A DNA stretch of 64,000 bases from Methylobacter luteus IMV-B-3098 (GTDB lineage: Bacteria; Pseudomonadota; Gammaproteobacteria; Methylococcales; Methylomonadaceae), in NCBI RefSeq assembly GCF_000427625.1, contig NZ_KE386569.1:1016216-1080215 (forward strand). The letters are read 5' to 3'. Of the stretch, positions 1 to 12,512 are shown piece after piece. A model generated the notes under the pieces. The model did not search any database. It worked only from the letters and a program-made list of their open reading frames with translations, and was not told the origin of the DNA. Position 1 is the stretch's first letter. Every line of letters begins with the position of its first letter. The position numbers were made by a program, and so were the translations under genes.

Positions 1-219
1 CGATTAACCAAGAGAAACATGCCTGCCTGAGATCTGCGAAAGCAATATAGGTGAGCCGATGCCGCGGCAAGCCCTGAGTATTCGTTAGTGATCCCAAGCG
101 CACCCGTGGGCTCGAAACCAAACCGGTGAACATCTAAATGTTGGGGTCGAATTATTCGTAGCCCGCAGGTGCATGTCCTGCTTTACTGGCAGCTACCTGC
201 CAGCTGTGCTGAGTATCAC

Positions 220-1893
220 CTAAAACAGGACGGAAGGACTATACAAGGTCGAGGCCGTAGCGGATTCGGCCAGGCGTACATCGCCGATATTATTCACGCC
301 GGCGATCAGCACGCCATTCAATATAGCGCTCGTGAAGCCGGATGCCTCCAGCGTCGCCGTGAAGGCGCCTGCGCTCAGGCTGGTCAAAATCAGGTTGCCA
401 TCGGCATCGCTGGTAGCGGTCTTGGAACCCACAGTCATTTTTGCACCGGCGATAGGATTATTGATAGTGTCCAGCACTCTGGCTTGCAGCTCCACCGTTG
501 TCGGCGTCGTATTGGCAGGATACAGGCTGGGCGAGAAAGTAAACAACGCATCCGCGGCCAACAACTGCACATTGGCGGTTGCCGTATCGTAACCGGACTT
601 GCTCACGGTTATTGCCGCCGATCCTAGCGGCAAGCCAGTCAATTGATAATCGCCGGCGGCGTTCGATGTAGCCGTCGTGTCGGTACCGTTTACCGTAACG
701 ACAATGGCTGCGCCGACGACAGGCGCACCGGTGTCGTCGCTGATTCGACCGCTGAGCGTGGCGGTGTTGGTCGCCGGCGATAGCGCAATAGTGCCCAGAT
801 TGTACAGGCTGCCTGCGGTAACGTTGACATTGCTGACATTGGCCATGCCGTAGCCGGCTTTGCTGATCTGTACGGTGTAAGTGCCGGGCATGACATTGCC
901 GAGGGTGAATTTGCCATCCAGGCTGCTGACGCTCGTCAGCGCTGGGGCTTCCAGTAATTGTATCTGGACATCACGCAACCCTGTCTGAAGAGCGGCATCA
1001 ATTACCGTACCGGCAATCTGTCCTGCCGTCGGTACGGCAGGGCCTTCAGATGCCTTGAACAAGGCACGCAATGCCAGCGCGGTCAGGTAAGGATCGCTGT
1101 TCCAGCTGCCGTCTGCTTGCTGGCTTGCGGTGAGCGCACTAACGGCGCCGCTGTAGCTGCCGGCATCGGATGTGATCTCGGCCAAAGCCAGTATGGCCAT
1201 GGCACTGTCCAGGGTATCGGCATAACCGCCCGATTGCTGCATCGACAACAGCCACTGCTTTGCGCGCGTAATAGGTTGGGAAAGGGCATAGGACTGGCTA
1301 TAGGCTTGCAGCGCCTGCAGGACATAACTGGTGACATACAGGCTGCTGCCGTTCGTTGTGGACAGGCCGAAACCGCCGTTGGTGTTGGCGGATTGATTGA
1401 GAAACCCAAGCGCGTTGGCGATCACAGCGGATGCCTTGTAGCCAGTGGCCTTGAACGCCAACAGCGCCAGGGCCGTATCAAGCGGGGCGCTTTCATGGTC
1501 GGGGATGCCCGCGAAGCCGCCATCCGCATTCTGTCTGGCAGCCAGCAGTGCGATAAAGGCATCCGCATTTTGCCCTGTCATGCTCATGGCAATAGCGCGC
1601 CGCGCAAGATATTCGGTATTGTCTTCCGTCTCCGTCGAGACAACATCAGCCAATGGTGCCGGGACGGTTGACAGCAACTTAAGCGCAAGCAGTGCTTCAG
1701 TGCGATTTTGCAAGGGTGTGGCCAGTGAAGTTGACTCGTTGGTGAGGTTGCCATTGGCTTGCACCTGGGCTTCCAGCCAGGCCAGACCTTTCTGAACTTC
1801 GGCGGAAGGAGCACTTTGAGCCGAACTGGCGAGCCAAAACAGTATAAATGTCAGGATACAGTGCCGACCCAGATTGCGGATAAATCTTTCCAT
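220..1893 (-). CDS. Secreted alpha-toroid repeat protein with three carboxypeptidase-regulatory-like domains
   Basis: 557 aa with a signal peptide (hydrophobic stretch about residues 12-27 ending in SAQSA). Residues about 30-285 carry repeats of the prenyltransferase/squalene-oxidase type: QNADGGF, SANTNGGFG and QQADGSW lie in helical repeats about 50 aa apart, typical of an alpha/alpha toroid. Residues about 290-545 form three consecutive beta-sandwich modules of the CarboxypepD_reg type, each with the G-x-x-x-D/N...G-T/S-Y-T-V pattern (for example GTYTVQISKAGY). No catalytic Asp-rich cyclase motif is seen, so an enzyme role is unlikely. I infer a periplasmic or surface binding/adhesion protein. 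The start ATG is preceded by an AAGGAAGAAG ribosome site. It is monocistronic here. Domain assignment is fairly secure; function is unknown. Confidence 0.75.
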   Translation of the reverse strand: MERFIRNLGRHCILTFILFWLASSAQSAPSAEVQKGLAWLEAQVQANGNLTNESTSLATPLQNRTEALLALKLLSTVPAPLADVVSTETEDNTEYLARRAIAMSMTGQNADAFIALLAARQNADGGFAGIPDHESAPLDTALALLAFKATGYKASAVIANALGFLNQSANTNGGFGLSTTNGSSLYVTSYVLQALQAYSQSYALSQPITRAKQWLLSMQQSGGYADTLDSAMAILALAEITSDAGSYSGAVSALTASQQADGSWNSDPYLTALALRALFKASEGPAVPTAGQIAGTVIDAALQTGLRDVQIQLLEAPALTSVSSLDGKFTLGNVMPGTYTVQISKAGYGMANVSNVNVTAGSLYNLGTIALSPATNTATLSGRISDDTGAPVVGAAIVVTVNGTDTTATSNAAGDYQLTGLPLGSAAITVSKSGYDTATANVQLLAADALFTFSPSLYPANTTPTTVELQARVLDTINNPIAGAKMTVGSKTATSDADGNLILTSLSAGAFTATLEASGFTSAILNGVLIAGVNNIGDVRLAESATASTLYSPSVLF

Positions 1894-2724
1894 GAATCTT
1901 CTTCCTTTGCTTTGTAAAATTATGAATTAAGTACCAACTGACACCCTCGTTCGCCCCGATACGGTCAAGGAGTGTTGATGTATCCGAGTGGCGGCAATTA
2001 TTTAGTTCTTCAGCTAAACACGCTTTAAATTGCCGACCCTGCCGGACCAGTGGCTGGAAATTCCGCTAGCAGGGTATGATCTTGACTTTTGATCTCGTAT
2101 TCTTGCTGGATGATTACCAACAGAGGCATAAAAATATCCTATGGCCAGTCTGCGCTTAGCGTTTCGATAGTGCCTGAAGAGATTGACGTGAACACCCATT
2201 GCCGCATCACCATTCATATCAGCTTGTATCAGTAGCCAACCATGGCTTGTGCTTGCATTAGGCAAGGCTGTTGAAGGGAAAATGAAAAGCAGAGAGCGGT
2301 GAAAAATAATCCGGTGAACGGATACTTGCTCTGGAAATTTGAATTTTGCTGTCCCAAATCCTTTTCTCCATAATAACTACAGCTATCATCCTGAAAGAGG
2401 ATCAAAAAAAACCGATATTTTGGTAATTCCGTTATCGTGGAATCCTCACTTTTTTAGACCGGTTATTTTATGTATCACCCTGCAGATGGTTCGTCCTTAT
2501 TTAAGATAAACTTAAGGTTTTACGTAAAATTACAGCGCGTTATTGCGCGCGTCAAATTGAATGCATAAAAATGTGATGGAGCTCAAATACATAAATTCCA
2601 CCATCTGGCTGCTACTTTCGTTAAGCGCGGATTCTGCTAACAAAGAAATGACCAAAAAACAATTTTCGGAATTGATCAAAGAAAAATGACTGAGTATTAG
2701 TATTTAATTTTCCTTCATAAGGTT
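1894..2724. other. Intergenic region without a recognisable gene
   Basis: About 830 bases, more AT-rich than the flanking genes. A minus-strand frame at 2014-2265 (83 aa) and a plus-strand frame at 2561-2689 (42 aa) are open, but neither has a good ribosome site or a recognisable sequence. A stretch near 1957-1990 (ACGGTCAAGGAG followed by ATCCGAGTG) loosely resembles the dispersed repeat found at 14128 and 61469. Nothing else is supported. Confidence 0.4.
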
Positions 2725-3280
2725 TAAACCACGGGCTTTAGCCGGTCAGCTTTAGCGGCGATAATTCGGCTAGGGAAGTGGCAATGGACTATAGATACGG
2801 CAGTCATATGGTTTACCCAATTGAATACCATGTTGTTTGGGTAACCCAATATCGTTACCAGGTGCTGAGTGGTGAAATAGCTGAATTTGATGAGGCAGAC
2901 GTGCGAAGCGTTTGAGATACGGATTATAAAAGGCGTGGTCAGTAAAGATCATGTCCCTATTTTGGGGAGTGCACCGTCGAATATGGCGCCAAGCGAAATC
3001 ATGAGGAGAATCAAGGAACGGACTTCGAGCTATCTGTTTGAGGCGTTTCCTCACTTGAAAAAGCGGTATTGGGGAAAACATTTTTGGGCGCGCGGCTATT
3101 TTTGCGCCACCGTTGGCCAGATGACGGCTGAAATGATCAAGCACTATTTGGAGCATCACTTTGAACCTAATCCAAACGATAATTTTAAAATGGAGCCTGA
3201 TTAAAACGCGTCGTTTAGTCGACGCGTATCCGGACTTTCAGTTCGTTATGCGAACCCACCCGCTTGAGCGGGTGGTTGTT
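2725..3280 (+). mobile_element. Decayed IS200/IS605-type element
   Basis: A Y1-transposase remnant lies between hairpins of the kind that bound IS200/IS605 elements. On the left, GGGCTTTAGCC lies in an imperfect stem at about 2728-2745. On the right is a perfect stem, CCACCCGC-TTGA-GCGGGTGG, at 3256-3275. Another perfect stem (ACGCGTCG/CGACGCGT, 3206-3227) follows the reading frame directly. There are no terminal inverted repeats, as expected for the family. At about 550 bp it is slightly short, consistent with the internal deletion in the transposase. Exact ends cannot be set without an empty site. Confidence 0.7.
2784..3204 (+). pseudogene. Transposase TnpA of IS200/IS605 family, frameshifted and catalytically damaged
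   Basis: The first frame starts at ATG 2784 (MDYRYGSHMVYPIEYHVVWV), the usual amino end of this HUH/Y1 single-strand transposase, and runs into a stop near 2913. The rest (RQTCEAFEIRIIKGVVSKDHV onward to 3204) is in another frame, so a short deletion shifted the frame near 2880. The HUH metal-binding motif, normally His-Val-His, reads His-Val-Pro here (KDHVPIL). The Tyr-bearing helix (HYLEHHF) remains. Two independent lesions mean the gene is dead unless complemented. Family call is confident. Confidence 0.85.
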
Positions 3281-3291
3281 AAGTTGAAAGA

Positions 3292-3315
3292 GGTACGCAA
3301 GGCATACCTTTTTTT
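3292..3315 (+). terminator. Possible intrinsic terminator downstream of the IS200 remnant
   Basis: GGTACGC-AAG-GCATACC forms a stem with one mismatch and is followed directly by seven T residues. It would stop plus-strand transcripts coming from the IS remnant before mepA. Confidence 0.45.
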
Positions 3316-3445
3316 AAAACTTTCCGGTTTGTCACAGCCTTAAGAAGGCCCGCAATGCGTAGACTCTACGAAGCCAAGGATAAAAAAACGGCCCATGCAT
3401 CACATCAGGTTATAATTTTAAATTTGATCAGTTAGAGGTAAGGGT

Positions 3446-4321
3446 GTGTTCAGGAGTCGGTTTTCGGTGAACAAATACGGGTTGTTTTTTCTGGCGTTGA
3501 GCGTTTTTTCGGGGGGCGCCATCTCGCGGCCTGTCGCCAATGCCTGGTCGCGGGTCACTACGCCCGCGATAACGGGCGGTGCCGCGCAGAGCATCGGCAC
3601 TTATACCGCGGGCTGCCTAAAGGGCGCCATGGCGCTGCCTCAGGATGGCCCCGGTTACCAAACCATGCGCCTGTCGCGCGGGCGCGTCTACGGTCATCCC
3701 GACTTGATTCATTTCATCGAGAAACTCGGGCAGACGTCCGTTGCCGGACAGTGGGGCGTCCTGCTGATCGGCGATCTCGGCCAGCCGCGCGGCGGGCCAA
3801 CCTTGACCGGGCATCGCAGCCATCAGACCGGGCTCGATGTCGATATCTGGTATCTGCTGTCCCAGGAAGCGGGAGCCAGAAGCCTGAGCCTCGATGAGCG
3901 CGAAACCTGGGGCGCGCCTTCCGTGCTGGCCGTCAAATCGGATGCGGTGGACGCCAATCGCTGGTCGCTGGCCAACGAAAAAATTCTCGAAGCAGCCGCG
4001 CGCATGCCGGAAGTCGAGCGCATCTTCGTCAATCCCGGCGTCAAACGCCAGCTGTGCGCCAGCAGGACAGCGCACGACTGGCTGCGGAAAATCCGGCCGT
4101 GGTGGGGGCATGACGATCACTTCCATGTGCGCCTCAAATGCCCGGCCGGCAACAGCCAATGCCAGGGTCAGGAACTGATTCCCGAAGGCGACGGCTGCGA
4201 CGCCTCGCTGGATTGGTGGTTCTCGGCCGAGGCCCGCGAGCAGCTCACTTCCGGCAAGGCGCGCAAGCCCGCTAAAGCGCCCGCGCTTCCCGAACAGTGT
4301 CAGACTGTGCTGGCGGAATGA
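3446..4321 (+). CDS. mepA: Penicillin-insensitive murein endopeptidase MepA
   Basis: 291 aa with a GTG start after a GAGGTAAGGG ribosome site. It is a periplasmic LAS-type zinc metallopeptidase that cuts D-Ala-meso-DAP cross-links in peptidoglycan. The amino end is a signal peptide (hydrophobic stretch about residues 10-25). Signature motifs are present: GHRSHQTGLDVDIWY (about residues 124-138), with the first zinc ligands His and Asp, and WWGHDDHFHVRLKCP (about 218-232), with the second HxH ligand set. Conserved Cys residues of the family are also seen. Length matches E. coli MepA plus a slightly longer leader. It stands alone, with a long hairpin after it. High confidence. Confidence 0.93.
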   Translation: MFRSRFSVNKYGLFFLALSVFSGGAISRPVANAWSRVTTPAITGGAAQSIGTYTAGCLKGAMALPQDGPGYQTMRLSRGRVYGHPDLIHFIEKLGQTSVAGQWGVLLIGDLGQPRGGPTLTGHRSHQTGLDVDIWYLLSQEAGARSLSLDERETWGAPSVLAVKSDAVDANRWSLANEKILEAAARMPEVERIFVNPGVKRQLCASRTAHDWLRKIRPWWGHDDHFHVRLKCPAGNSQCQGQELIPEGDGCDASLDWWFSAEAREQLTSGKARKPAKAPALPEQCQTVLAE

Positions 4322-4333
4322 AAAATCGCGGAA

Positions 4334-4369
4334 GTCTGCATTCACTATATGCATGTCGTGAATGCAGAC
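4334..4369. terminator. Hairpin between convergent mepA and the P-type ATPase gene
   Basis: A perfect 12-bp inverted repeat (GTCTGCATTCAC ... GTGAATGCAGAC) with a 12-base loop sits between the two convergent stop codons. In the minus direction it is followed about 10 bases later by a run of T residues (ATTTTT), so it could terminate both genes. The T tract is weak on the plus side. Confidence 0.65.
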
Positions 4370-4379
4370 ATTGCCTTCC

Positions 4380-7130
<2,751 letters not shown>

Positions 7131-7562
7131 TGATTCTCCTGATGATGGCCAAACTGTCCTGAAACGATTGGGCATGGTGTGAAACTGGTGCCGGACTGTA
7201 TCCAACTGGCTCGGGCTTGCAGAAACGGGTCATGCAGGCTTAAGACCCGCAGCCGCGGGGTCGAATTCATTCGGCCCCGCGGCAGGACGGGGATGCCGCC
7301 CCCGGCCCGCCGGAAAAAAATACCTTTGTGGGCGACTGCCAACAGGGCGCTTTAGGCGAAATCGCCCCCACATAAGCCAGCTTCATCCACAAGCCGAGAA
7401 ATTATTTTTAACCCAATCCTTAGCTATTGCTTAACATCAGTTATTAACAAGTTTAAGCATAACCGGCAAACCTTTCATGAGTCTTTCGCGGACTCAGCCT
7501 GATGCACGGGCGTACTTTGATCGGCAGCGGCGGCAGGCCGACGAAACCAGTTTCCGGAACGA
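7131..7562. other. Intergenic region containing a GGTCGAAT-type palindrome
   Basis: It holds the upstream region of the ATPase gene and the 3-prime flank of the yhhJ-like gene. A palindrome at 7258-7279 (GGGGTCGAAT ... ATTCGGCCCC) belongs to the dispersed family also seen at 59946 and 61393. The stretch 7380-7450 is AT-rich and probably contains nothing coding. Confidence 0.5.
7258..7279. repeat. Dispersed palindromic repeat (GGTCGAAT family)
   Basis: Imperfect palindrome with arms GGGGTCGAAT and ATTCGGCCCC (one mismatch). It is nearly identical to the palindromes flanking the IS4-like element at 59946-59965 and 61393-61412, and a decayed version (GGGGTCGAATTATTCG) lies near 145-160. It resembles REP-type intergenic elements. 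Confidence 0.7.
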
Positions 7563-8687
7563 TCAGGCCATCGAGCCGATGGTCTTGCGAAAGCGCCCCA
7601 GCGCCAGTACGAAAAAGACGCCGCCGATCGCGAGCAGGGCGAGGAATTCCGGCCAAACGATGCCGAAGCCGGCGCCACGGTAGAGAATGGCCTGGGCGAG
7701 CGAGACAAAATGCGTGGTCGGCGCCGCCAGCATGAGGTTCTGCACCAGCTCCGGCATGCTCTCGCGCGGGGTCGTGCCGCCGGACAGCATTTGCAGCGGC
7801 AGCAGCACGATGATCATTAACAGACCCATTTGCGGCATCGAGCGCGCCACCGTGCCCATGAAAATGCCCATCGACGTGGTGGCGAACAGGTGCAGCGTCA
7901 TGCCCGCGACGAACAGCCCGATCGAGCCCTCGATCGGCACTTCGAGTACGCCCTGTACGATAACAAGTAGCGACGCCGTCGCCACGACCACAACAACCAG
8001 TCCCATGGCCCACACCTTGGCCATCATAATTTCGAACGGCGTCAGCGGCATCACCAGCAAATGCTCGATGGTGCCGTGCTCGCGTTCGCGGATCAGCGCC
8101 GCGCCGGTCAGGATGATGGACAGCATGGTGATGCTGTTGATGACTTCCATGACCGAGCCGAACCATACCGAGCTCAGATTGGGATTGAAGCGCGCGCGCA
8201 CTTCGAGCTCGGCGGGCAGGGTGGCGACGGCGCGGTGCCCCTGCATGAAGGCCGTCACTTCGCCGTTGATGATGTTCTGGATGTAGTTGTTGCCGATGAA
8301 GGCCTGCGACATGCGCGTAGCGTCGACATTGAGCTGGATCGTAGGCCCACGCCCGGCCAGCACGTCGCTCTGGAAATCGGGCGGAATGTCGAGCACGAAA
8401 GTGTACAGACCCATGTCCATGCCGGGATCGGTGGCGTATTGATCGATCATCGCCGGCGCCAGGAAGTGGGGCGGATAGAAGGCGTTGACGATGCGCGACG
8501 ACAATGGCGAGCGGTCTTCGTCGACGATGGCGATGGGCGCCTTGTGCAGCGATTCGGGCACGCCGGTCGCGGTCATGTACACCTGGCCGGTGAACGTGAA
8601 CCCGATCAGCGCCAGCATTATGATATCGCGCCCGAGACTGCGCAATTCCTTGACCCCGAGGTGGAAGATGTTGAGCAGGGTACGCAT
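7563..8687 (-). CDS. yhhJ: ABC-2 type permease, YhhJ family
   Basis: 374 aa from ATG 8687. The upstream in-frame extension is out-of-frame rbbA sequence, and an AGGAG in the end of rbbA lies seven bases before this ATG. It has one amino-terminal helix (about residues 20-42), a long periplasmic domain, and five to six carboxyl-terminal helices, the ABC2_membrane_3 layout. It reads MRTLLNIFHLGVKELRSLGRD, close to enteric YhhJ, the partner of RbbA (YhiH) and YhiI. As last gene of the four-gene operon it should form the second membrane half of the exporter. Substrate unknown. Confidence 0.88.
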   Translation of the reverse strand: MRTLLNIFHLGVKELRSLGRDIIMLALIGFTFTGQVYMTATGVPESLHKAPIAIVDEDRSPLSSRIVNAFYPPHFLAPAMIDQYATDPGMDMGLYTFVLDIPPDFQSDVLAGRGPTIQLNVDATRMSQAFIGNNYIQNIINGEVTAFMQGHRAVATLPAELEVRARFNPNLSSVWFGSVMEVINSITMLSIILTGAALIREREHGTIEHLLVMPLTPFEIMMAKVWAMGLVVVVVATASLLVIVQGVLEVPIEGSIGLFVAGMTLHLFATTSMGIFMGTVARSMPQMGLLMIIVLLPLQMLSGGTTPRESMPELVQNLMLAAPTTHFVSLAQAILYRGAGFGIVWPEFLALLAIGGVFFVLALGRFRKTIGSMA

Positions 8688-8689
8688 GG

Positions 8690-11445
8690 TTAACGCTCCT
8701 GCTTCTTCAGCAGTGCGACGCTCAGGGCCAGAATCACCGGAATGGCGATGGCGAGCGGCAGCAGCGAGGCGCTGAGATCGGCAAAGCCCAACGCTTTTGA
8801 GAAGGTGCCGCGGCTGATGTTTAAAAAATAAGTGGTCGGATAGATTTCGCCGATGAGGCGCGCCCCGCCTTCCAGTGTCGACACCGGGTCCATCATGCCG
8901 GAAAAACGCGTGGCCGGAAGGGTGGTGGCGATCGCCGTGCCGAAGATGGCGGCAATCTGGCTGCGGGTGAAGGCCGAAATCAAAAGACCGAGGCCGGTCG
9001 CGGACGTTACGTAGAGCAGCGCGGCAAAGGTCAGAAACAGGAAGTCGCCCTTGTGCGGCACGCCGAAAGCGAATATTGCCAGCGCACACAGCAGGAAGAA
9101 GTTAACCATGGCCAGCGCGATATAGGGCAGTTGCTTGCCGACCAGAAACTCCAGTTTGGTCACCGGCGTGACATACAGGTTGAGAATGGAGCCCAATTCC
9201 TTCTCGCGCACTACGCTGAGCGCGCTGAGCATGGCCGGGATCAGCATCAGCAGCATCGGGATCACGGCGGGCACGATGGCGGGCAGGCTCTTGACGTCGG
9301 GGTTGTAGCGAAAGCGTGTTTCGATGGACATCAATCCGGCCGGCAGGCTGCCCGTGTAATGGCGGCGCGCCTGCTCCATCAGCCAGCCCTGGTGCATGGC
9401 CTGCACATAGCCGAGCACGTTCTCGGCGCGGGTGGGCATCGCGCCGTCGATCCAGGCGCCGATTTTTACGTTATTGCCACGTTCCAGATCGCGGGCGAAG
9501 TTGGGCGGAATCTCCAGCGCCAGGCTCAGTTCGCCGCTGCGCATGCGCCGGTCGAGCTCGTCGTAATCGGTAATGGGCGGCCGGGCGATGAAGTAGCGCG
9601 AGCCGCCGAGGTCGAGTGCGTAATTCTGGCTGAGCAGGGTCTGGTCGCGATCGAGCACGGCAAAACGCAGATCCTCGACATCCATGCTGATGCCGTAACC
9701 CATGATGAACATCAGCAGCACCGTGCCGAACAGCGCGATCGAACCGCGTAAGGGATCGCGGCGCAGTTCCAGCGCTTCGCGACGGGTGTAGCTGAACAGG
9801 CGCAGCAGGCTGAAGCGGGCGGCATGGTCATGCGCCGGGGCAGGCGGGTGGGCTGACATGCCCGTCGGTATCTGGGTTTCGCCCACTGCTTCGTCGTCGA
9901 GCCCGCTCGCTTCTTTCAGATAGTCGATGAAGGTGTCTTCCAGCGTGTCGTGATCGCTACGCTCGACCAGCGCGGCGGGGCTGTCGCTGGCGAGCACCTT
10001 GCCGGCGTGCATCAGCGAGATGCGGTCGCAACGCTCGGCCTCGTTCATGAAGTGGGTGGAAATAAAGATCGTGACCCGGTCGCGGCGCGCGAGACCGATC
10101 ATCAGCTCCCAGAAGCCGTCGCGCGCCACCGGATCGACGCCGGAAGTCGGCTCGTCGAGGATCAGCAGGTCCGGCCGGTGGATCACGGCCACGGCCAGCG
10201 ACAGGCGTTGGCGGATACCCAAGGGCAGTTCATCGGGCAGCGTGTCCATGACCGTACCGAGCAGGAAGCGCTCGGCCATTTCGGCGACACGGCCGGGGAT
10301 CTCGGCTTCGGGCAGATGGAACAGCCGCGCGTGCAGTTCCAGGTTCTGCCGCACGGTCAGCTCGGAATACAGCGAGAACGCCTGCGACATATAGCCGACG
10401 CGCTTGCGCGTGGCCAGGTTGCCGGCATCAACGACGCGGCCGAACAGCCGCGCCTCGCCTTCGCTCGGTTGCAAAAGGCCGGTGAGCATTTTCATCGTGG
10501 TCGACTTGCCGCAGCCGTTGGAGCCGAGAAAGCCGAAGATCTCGCCGCGCTCTATCTTTAAATTGACGTGATCGACGGCGACGAAATCGCCGAAACGCAT
10601 GGTCAGGCCGTGGGCCTCGATGGCAATTTCCTGCGCACCGCCGGTGGCGCGCGGCGGAATGACAATGGCCTTGTGGCCCTGGCGCTTTGCCTCCGGCAGC
10701 AGCCGGATGAAGGCCGCTTCCAGCGTCTCGGCGCCGGTATGCGCGCGCAGCTCGGAGGCGGTGCCGGTGGCGAGTATCCGGCCCGCACCATCGCCACCAG
10801 CCAGTCGAAGCGTTCCGCCTCGTCCATGTAGGCGGTCGAGACCAGCACGCTCATGCCGGCGTGGCGCGCGCGCAGGCGTTCGATCAACTCCCAGAATTGG
10901 GCGCGCGACAGGGGATCGACGCCCGTGGTCGGCTCGTCCAGCACCAGCAGGTCGGGGTCGTGAATCAGCGCGCAGCAAAGTCCCAGTTTCTGCTTCATGC
11001 CGCCCGACAACTTGCCGGCGGGGCGGTCGCGGAACGACGCCAGCCCCGTGCTTTCCAGCAGTTCATCGATGCGCTGATGGCGCTCGGCCTGTTCGTGGCC
11101 GAACAGGCGGCCGAAGAAATCGACATTCTCGAACACCGACAGCGTGTGATAGAGATTCTTGCCCAGGCCCTGCGGCATGTAGGCAATGCGCGGGCAGACG
11201 GCGCGGCGGTGCGCGGCATCGGCGATGTCGCCGCCCAGCACCTCGATGCGGCCCTCCTGCATCGCCCGCGCGCCGGTCAACAGCGACATCAGGCTGGATT
11301 TGCCGACGCCGTCCGGACCTATCAGGCCGACCATGCGGTTGGCGGGAAGGTCCAGGCTGAGATCGTCGAGGGCGAGGTTGTCGCCATAGCGCAGGCTGAC
11401 GCCTTGCACACGAACGACGGGCCCTACAGGCGCATGGCTATTCAT
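8690..11445 (-). pseudogene. rbbA: RbbA-type fused double ABC ATPase/ABC-2 permease, split by a single-base frameshift
   Basis: Two reading frames together give one RbbA/YhiH protein of about 918 aa. The first (start 11445) has ATPase domain 1: Walker [10 protein letters not shown], signature LSGGMKQKL, Walker [14 protein letters not shown]. It leaves frame after FDWLVAM near 10787, where the other frame continues AGRILATGT. ATPase domain 2 ([23 protein letters not shown]) and an ABC-2 membrane domain follow to 8690. Restoring one base in a GAT codon rejoins them. A real mutation or a sequencing error are equally possible. The upstream ATG overlaps the hlyD stop by four bases (ATGA). Function: energising an export complex with YhhJ and the HlyD adaptor; E. 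coli RbbA also binds ribosomes. Confidence 0.85.
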
Positions 11446-12512
11446 CGCGACAGCTTGACCTCAAGCTCGGGAGGCCACTCGGCGTCCGGGTCGAGCTTGA
11501 CGTAGGCCATGCCGGGCAAGCCGGTCTTGACCTGTTCGAGATGCCGCTTCAACAGCTCGGGATCGATCGCCGCGCGGATGCGGAACATCAGCTTCAGACG
11601 CTCGCTCTCGGTCTCCACCGTTTTCGGCGTGAACTGGGCGACGCTGGAGACGAAGCTGGCCTTGGCCGGGATCACGTAGTTCGGCGCGGCGTCGAGCACG
11701 AGGCGGATGTCGCTGCCGAGCGCGACCCTGCCTGCGTCCCTGGTGGGCAGGAAGAAGGTCATGTAGACGTCGGACAGATCCACCATGTTCAGCACGCGGC
11801 CGCCGGCGCTCAGCACTTCGCCCGGCTCGGCGACGCGGTACTGCACGCGGCCGTCGCGCGGCGACTTCAGTTCGCTGTCGTCGATATCGGCCTGCAGGCG
11901 CGCGACCGTCGCCTTGGCCGCCTCGATCAGCGATTGCGATTCCACCACCTTCGATTTCGCGGCCTCGATGCCTGCCTGTGCCGCCGCGACCTGGGCCTGC
12001 GCCGCGCTGACGGCCGCCTGCGCGCCCAGCACCTGGGCGCGGTCGTCATCCAACTGCTGCAGCGGCGCGGCGCCTTCGACGGCGAGGTTCTCCGAGCGTT
12101 TCAGGCGTTTGCGGGCGGCATTGAGTTCGGCGCGGCGTTGAGCGACGACAGCCTGGGCGGCATGATGCTCGTTTTCGCGTTGGACGACGACAGACTTCGC
12201 CGTCAGGTAGGCGTTCTCGGCCTGGCTAACCTGGGCCTGCGCTTCGGCCTTCTGGGCGAGCAGCACTTGAATGTCCATGCGCGCGAGCACTGCGCCGGCT
12301 TTGACGAAATCACCTTCACGCGCCAGAATTTCGACGATGCGGCCCGGCGTTTTGGTGGCGATATCGATCTCGGTGGCTTCGATGCGGCCATTGCCCGAGA
12401 CAATGCCCTCGGGCAGACCGGCCGGACGCAGGGCCCACCATGCCATGGCTGCCGCAGCGATGGCGACGCCGGCGAAGATGATAGTTAGCGTTGATTTTTT
12501 CGGTTTGTTCAT
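11442..12512 (-). CDS. yhiI: HlyD-family periplasmic adaptor of the RbbA/YhhJ exporter
   Basis: 356 aa. One amino-terminal membrane anchor (about residues 9-27), a barrel-sandwich/lipoyl half-motif ([20 protein letters not shown]), a long alanine/glutamine-rich coiled coil (about 80-215), the second half-motif ([21 protein letters not shown]), and a beta-barrel domain: the membrane-fusion-protein plan. It bridges the inner-membrane ABC complex and the outer-membrane factor. Its start overlaps the stop of the upstream outer-membrane gene by four bases, so the two are translationally coupled. Closest named relative by layout is enteric YhiI. Confidence 0.88.
   Translation of the reverse strand: MNKPKKSTLTIIFAGVAIAAAAMAWWALRPAGLPEGIVSGNGRIEATEIDIATKTPGRIVEILAREGDFVKAGAVLARMDIQVLLAQKAEAQAQVSQAENAYLTAKSVVVQRENEHHAAQAVVAQRRAELNAARKRLKRSENLAVEGAAPLQQLDDDRAQVLGAQAAVSAAQAQVAAAQAGIEAAKSKVVESQSLIEAAKATVARLQADIDDSELKSPRDGRVQYRVAEPGEVLSAGGRVLNMVDLSDVYMTFFLPTRDAGRVALGSDIRLVLDAAPNYVIPAKASFVSSVAQFTPKTVETESERLKLMFRIRAAIDPELLKRHLEQVKTGLPGMAYVKLDPDAEWPPELEVKLSR

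Noticed and set aside
2014-2265. 83-aa minus-strand frame
   Set aside because: No ribosome site or family resemblance; kept only as a note in the intergenic entry.
2561-2689. 42-aa frame MHKNVMELKY...
   Set aside because: No ribosome site, no recognisable feature, AT-rich context; open by chance is likely.
7453-8166. Minus-strand frame of 237 aa inside yhhJ
   Set aside because: Runs in another frame of the conserved permease gene and is Arg/His rich; shadow.
11541-12488. Plus-strand frame of 315 aa opposite hlyD
   Set aside because: Antisense shadow with Arg/Leu-rich composition; hlyD has conserved domain structure on the other strand.
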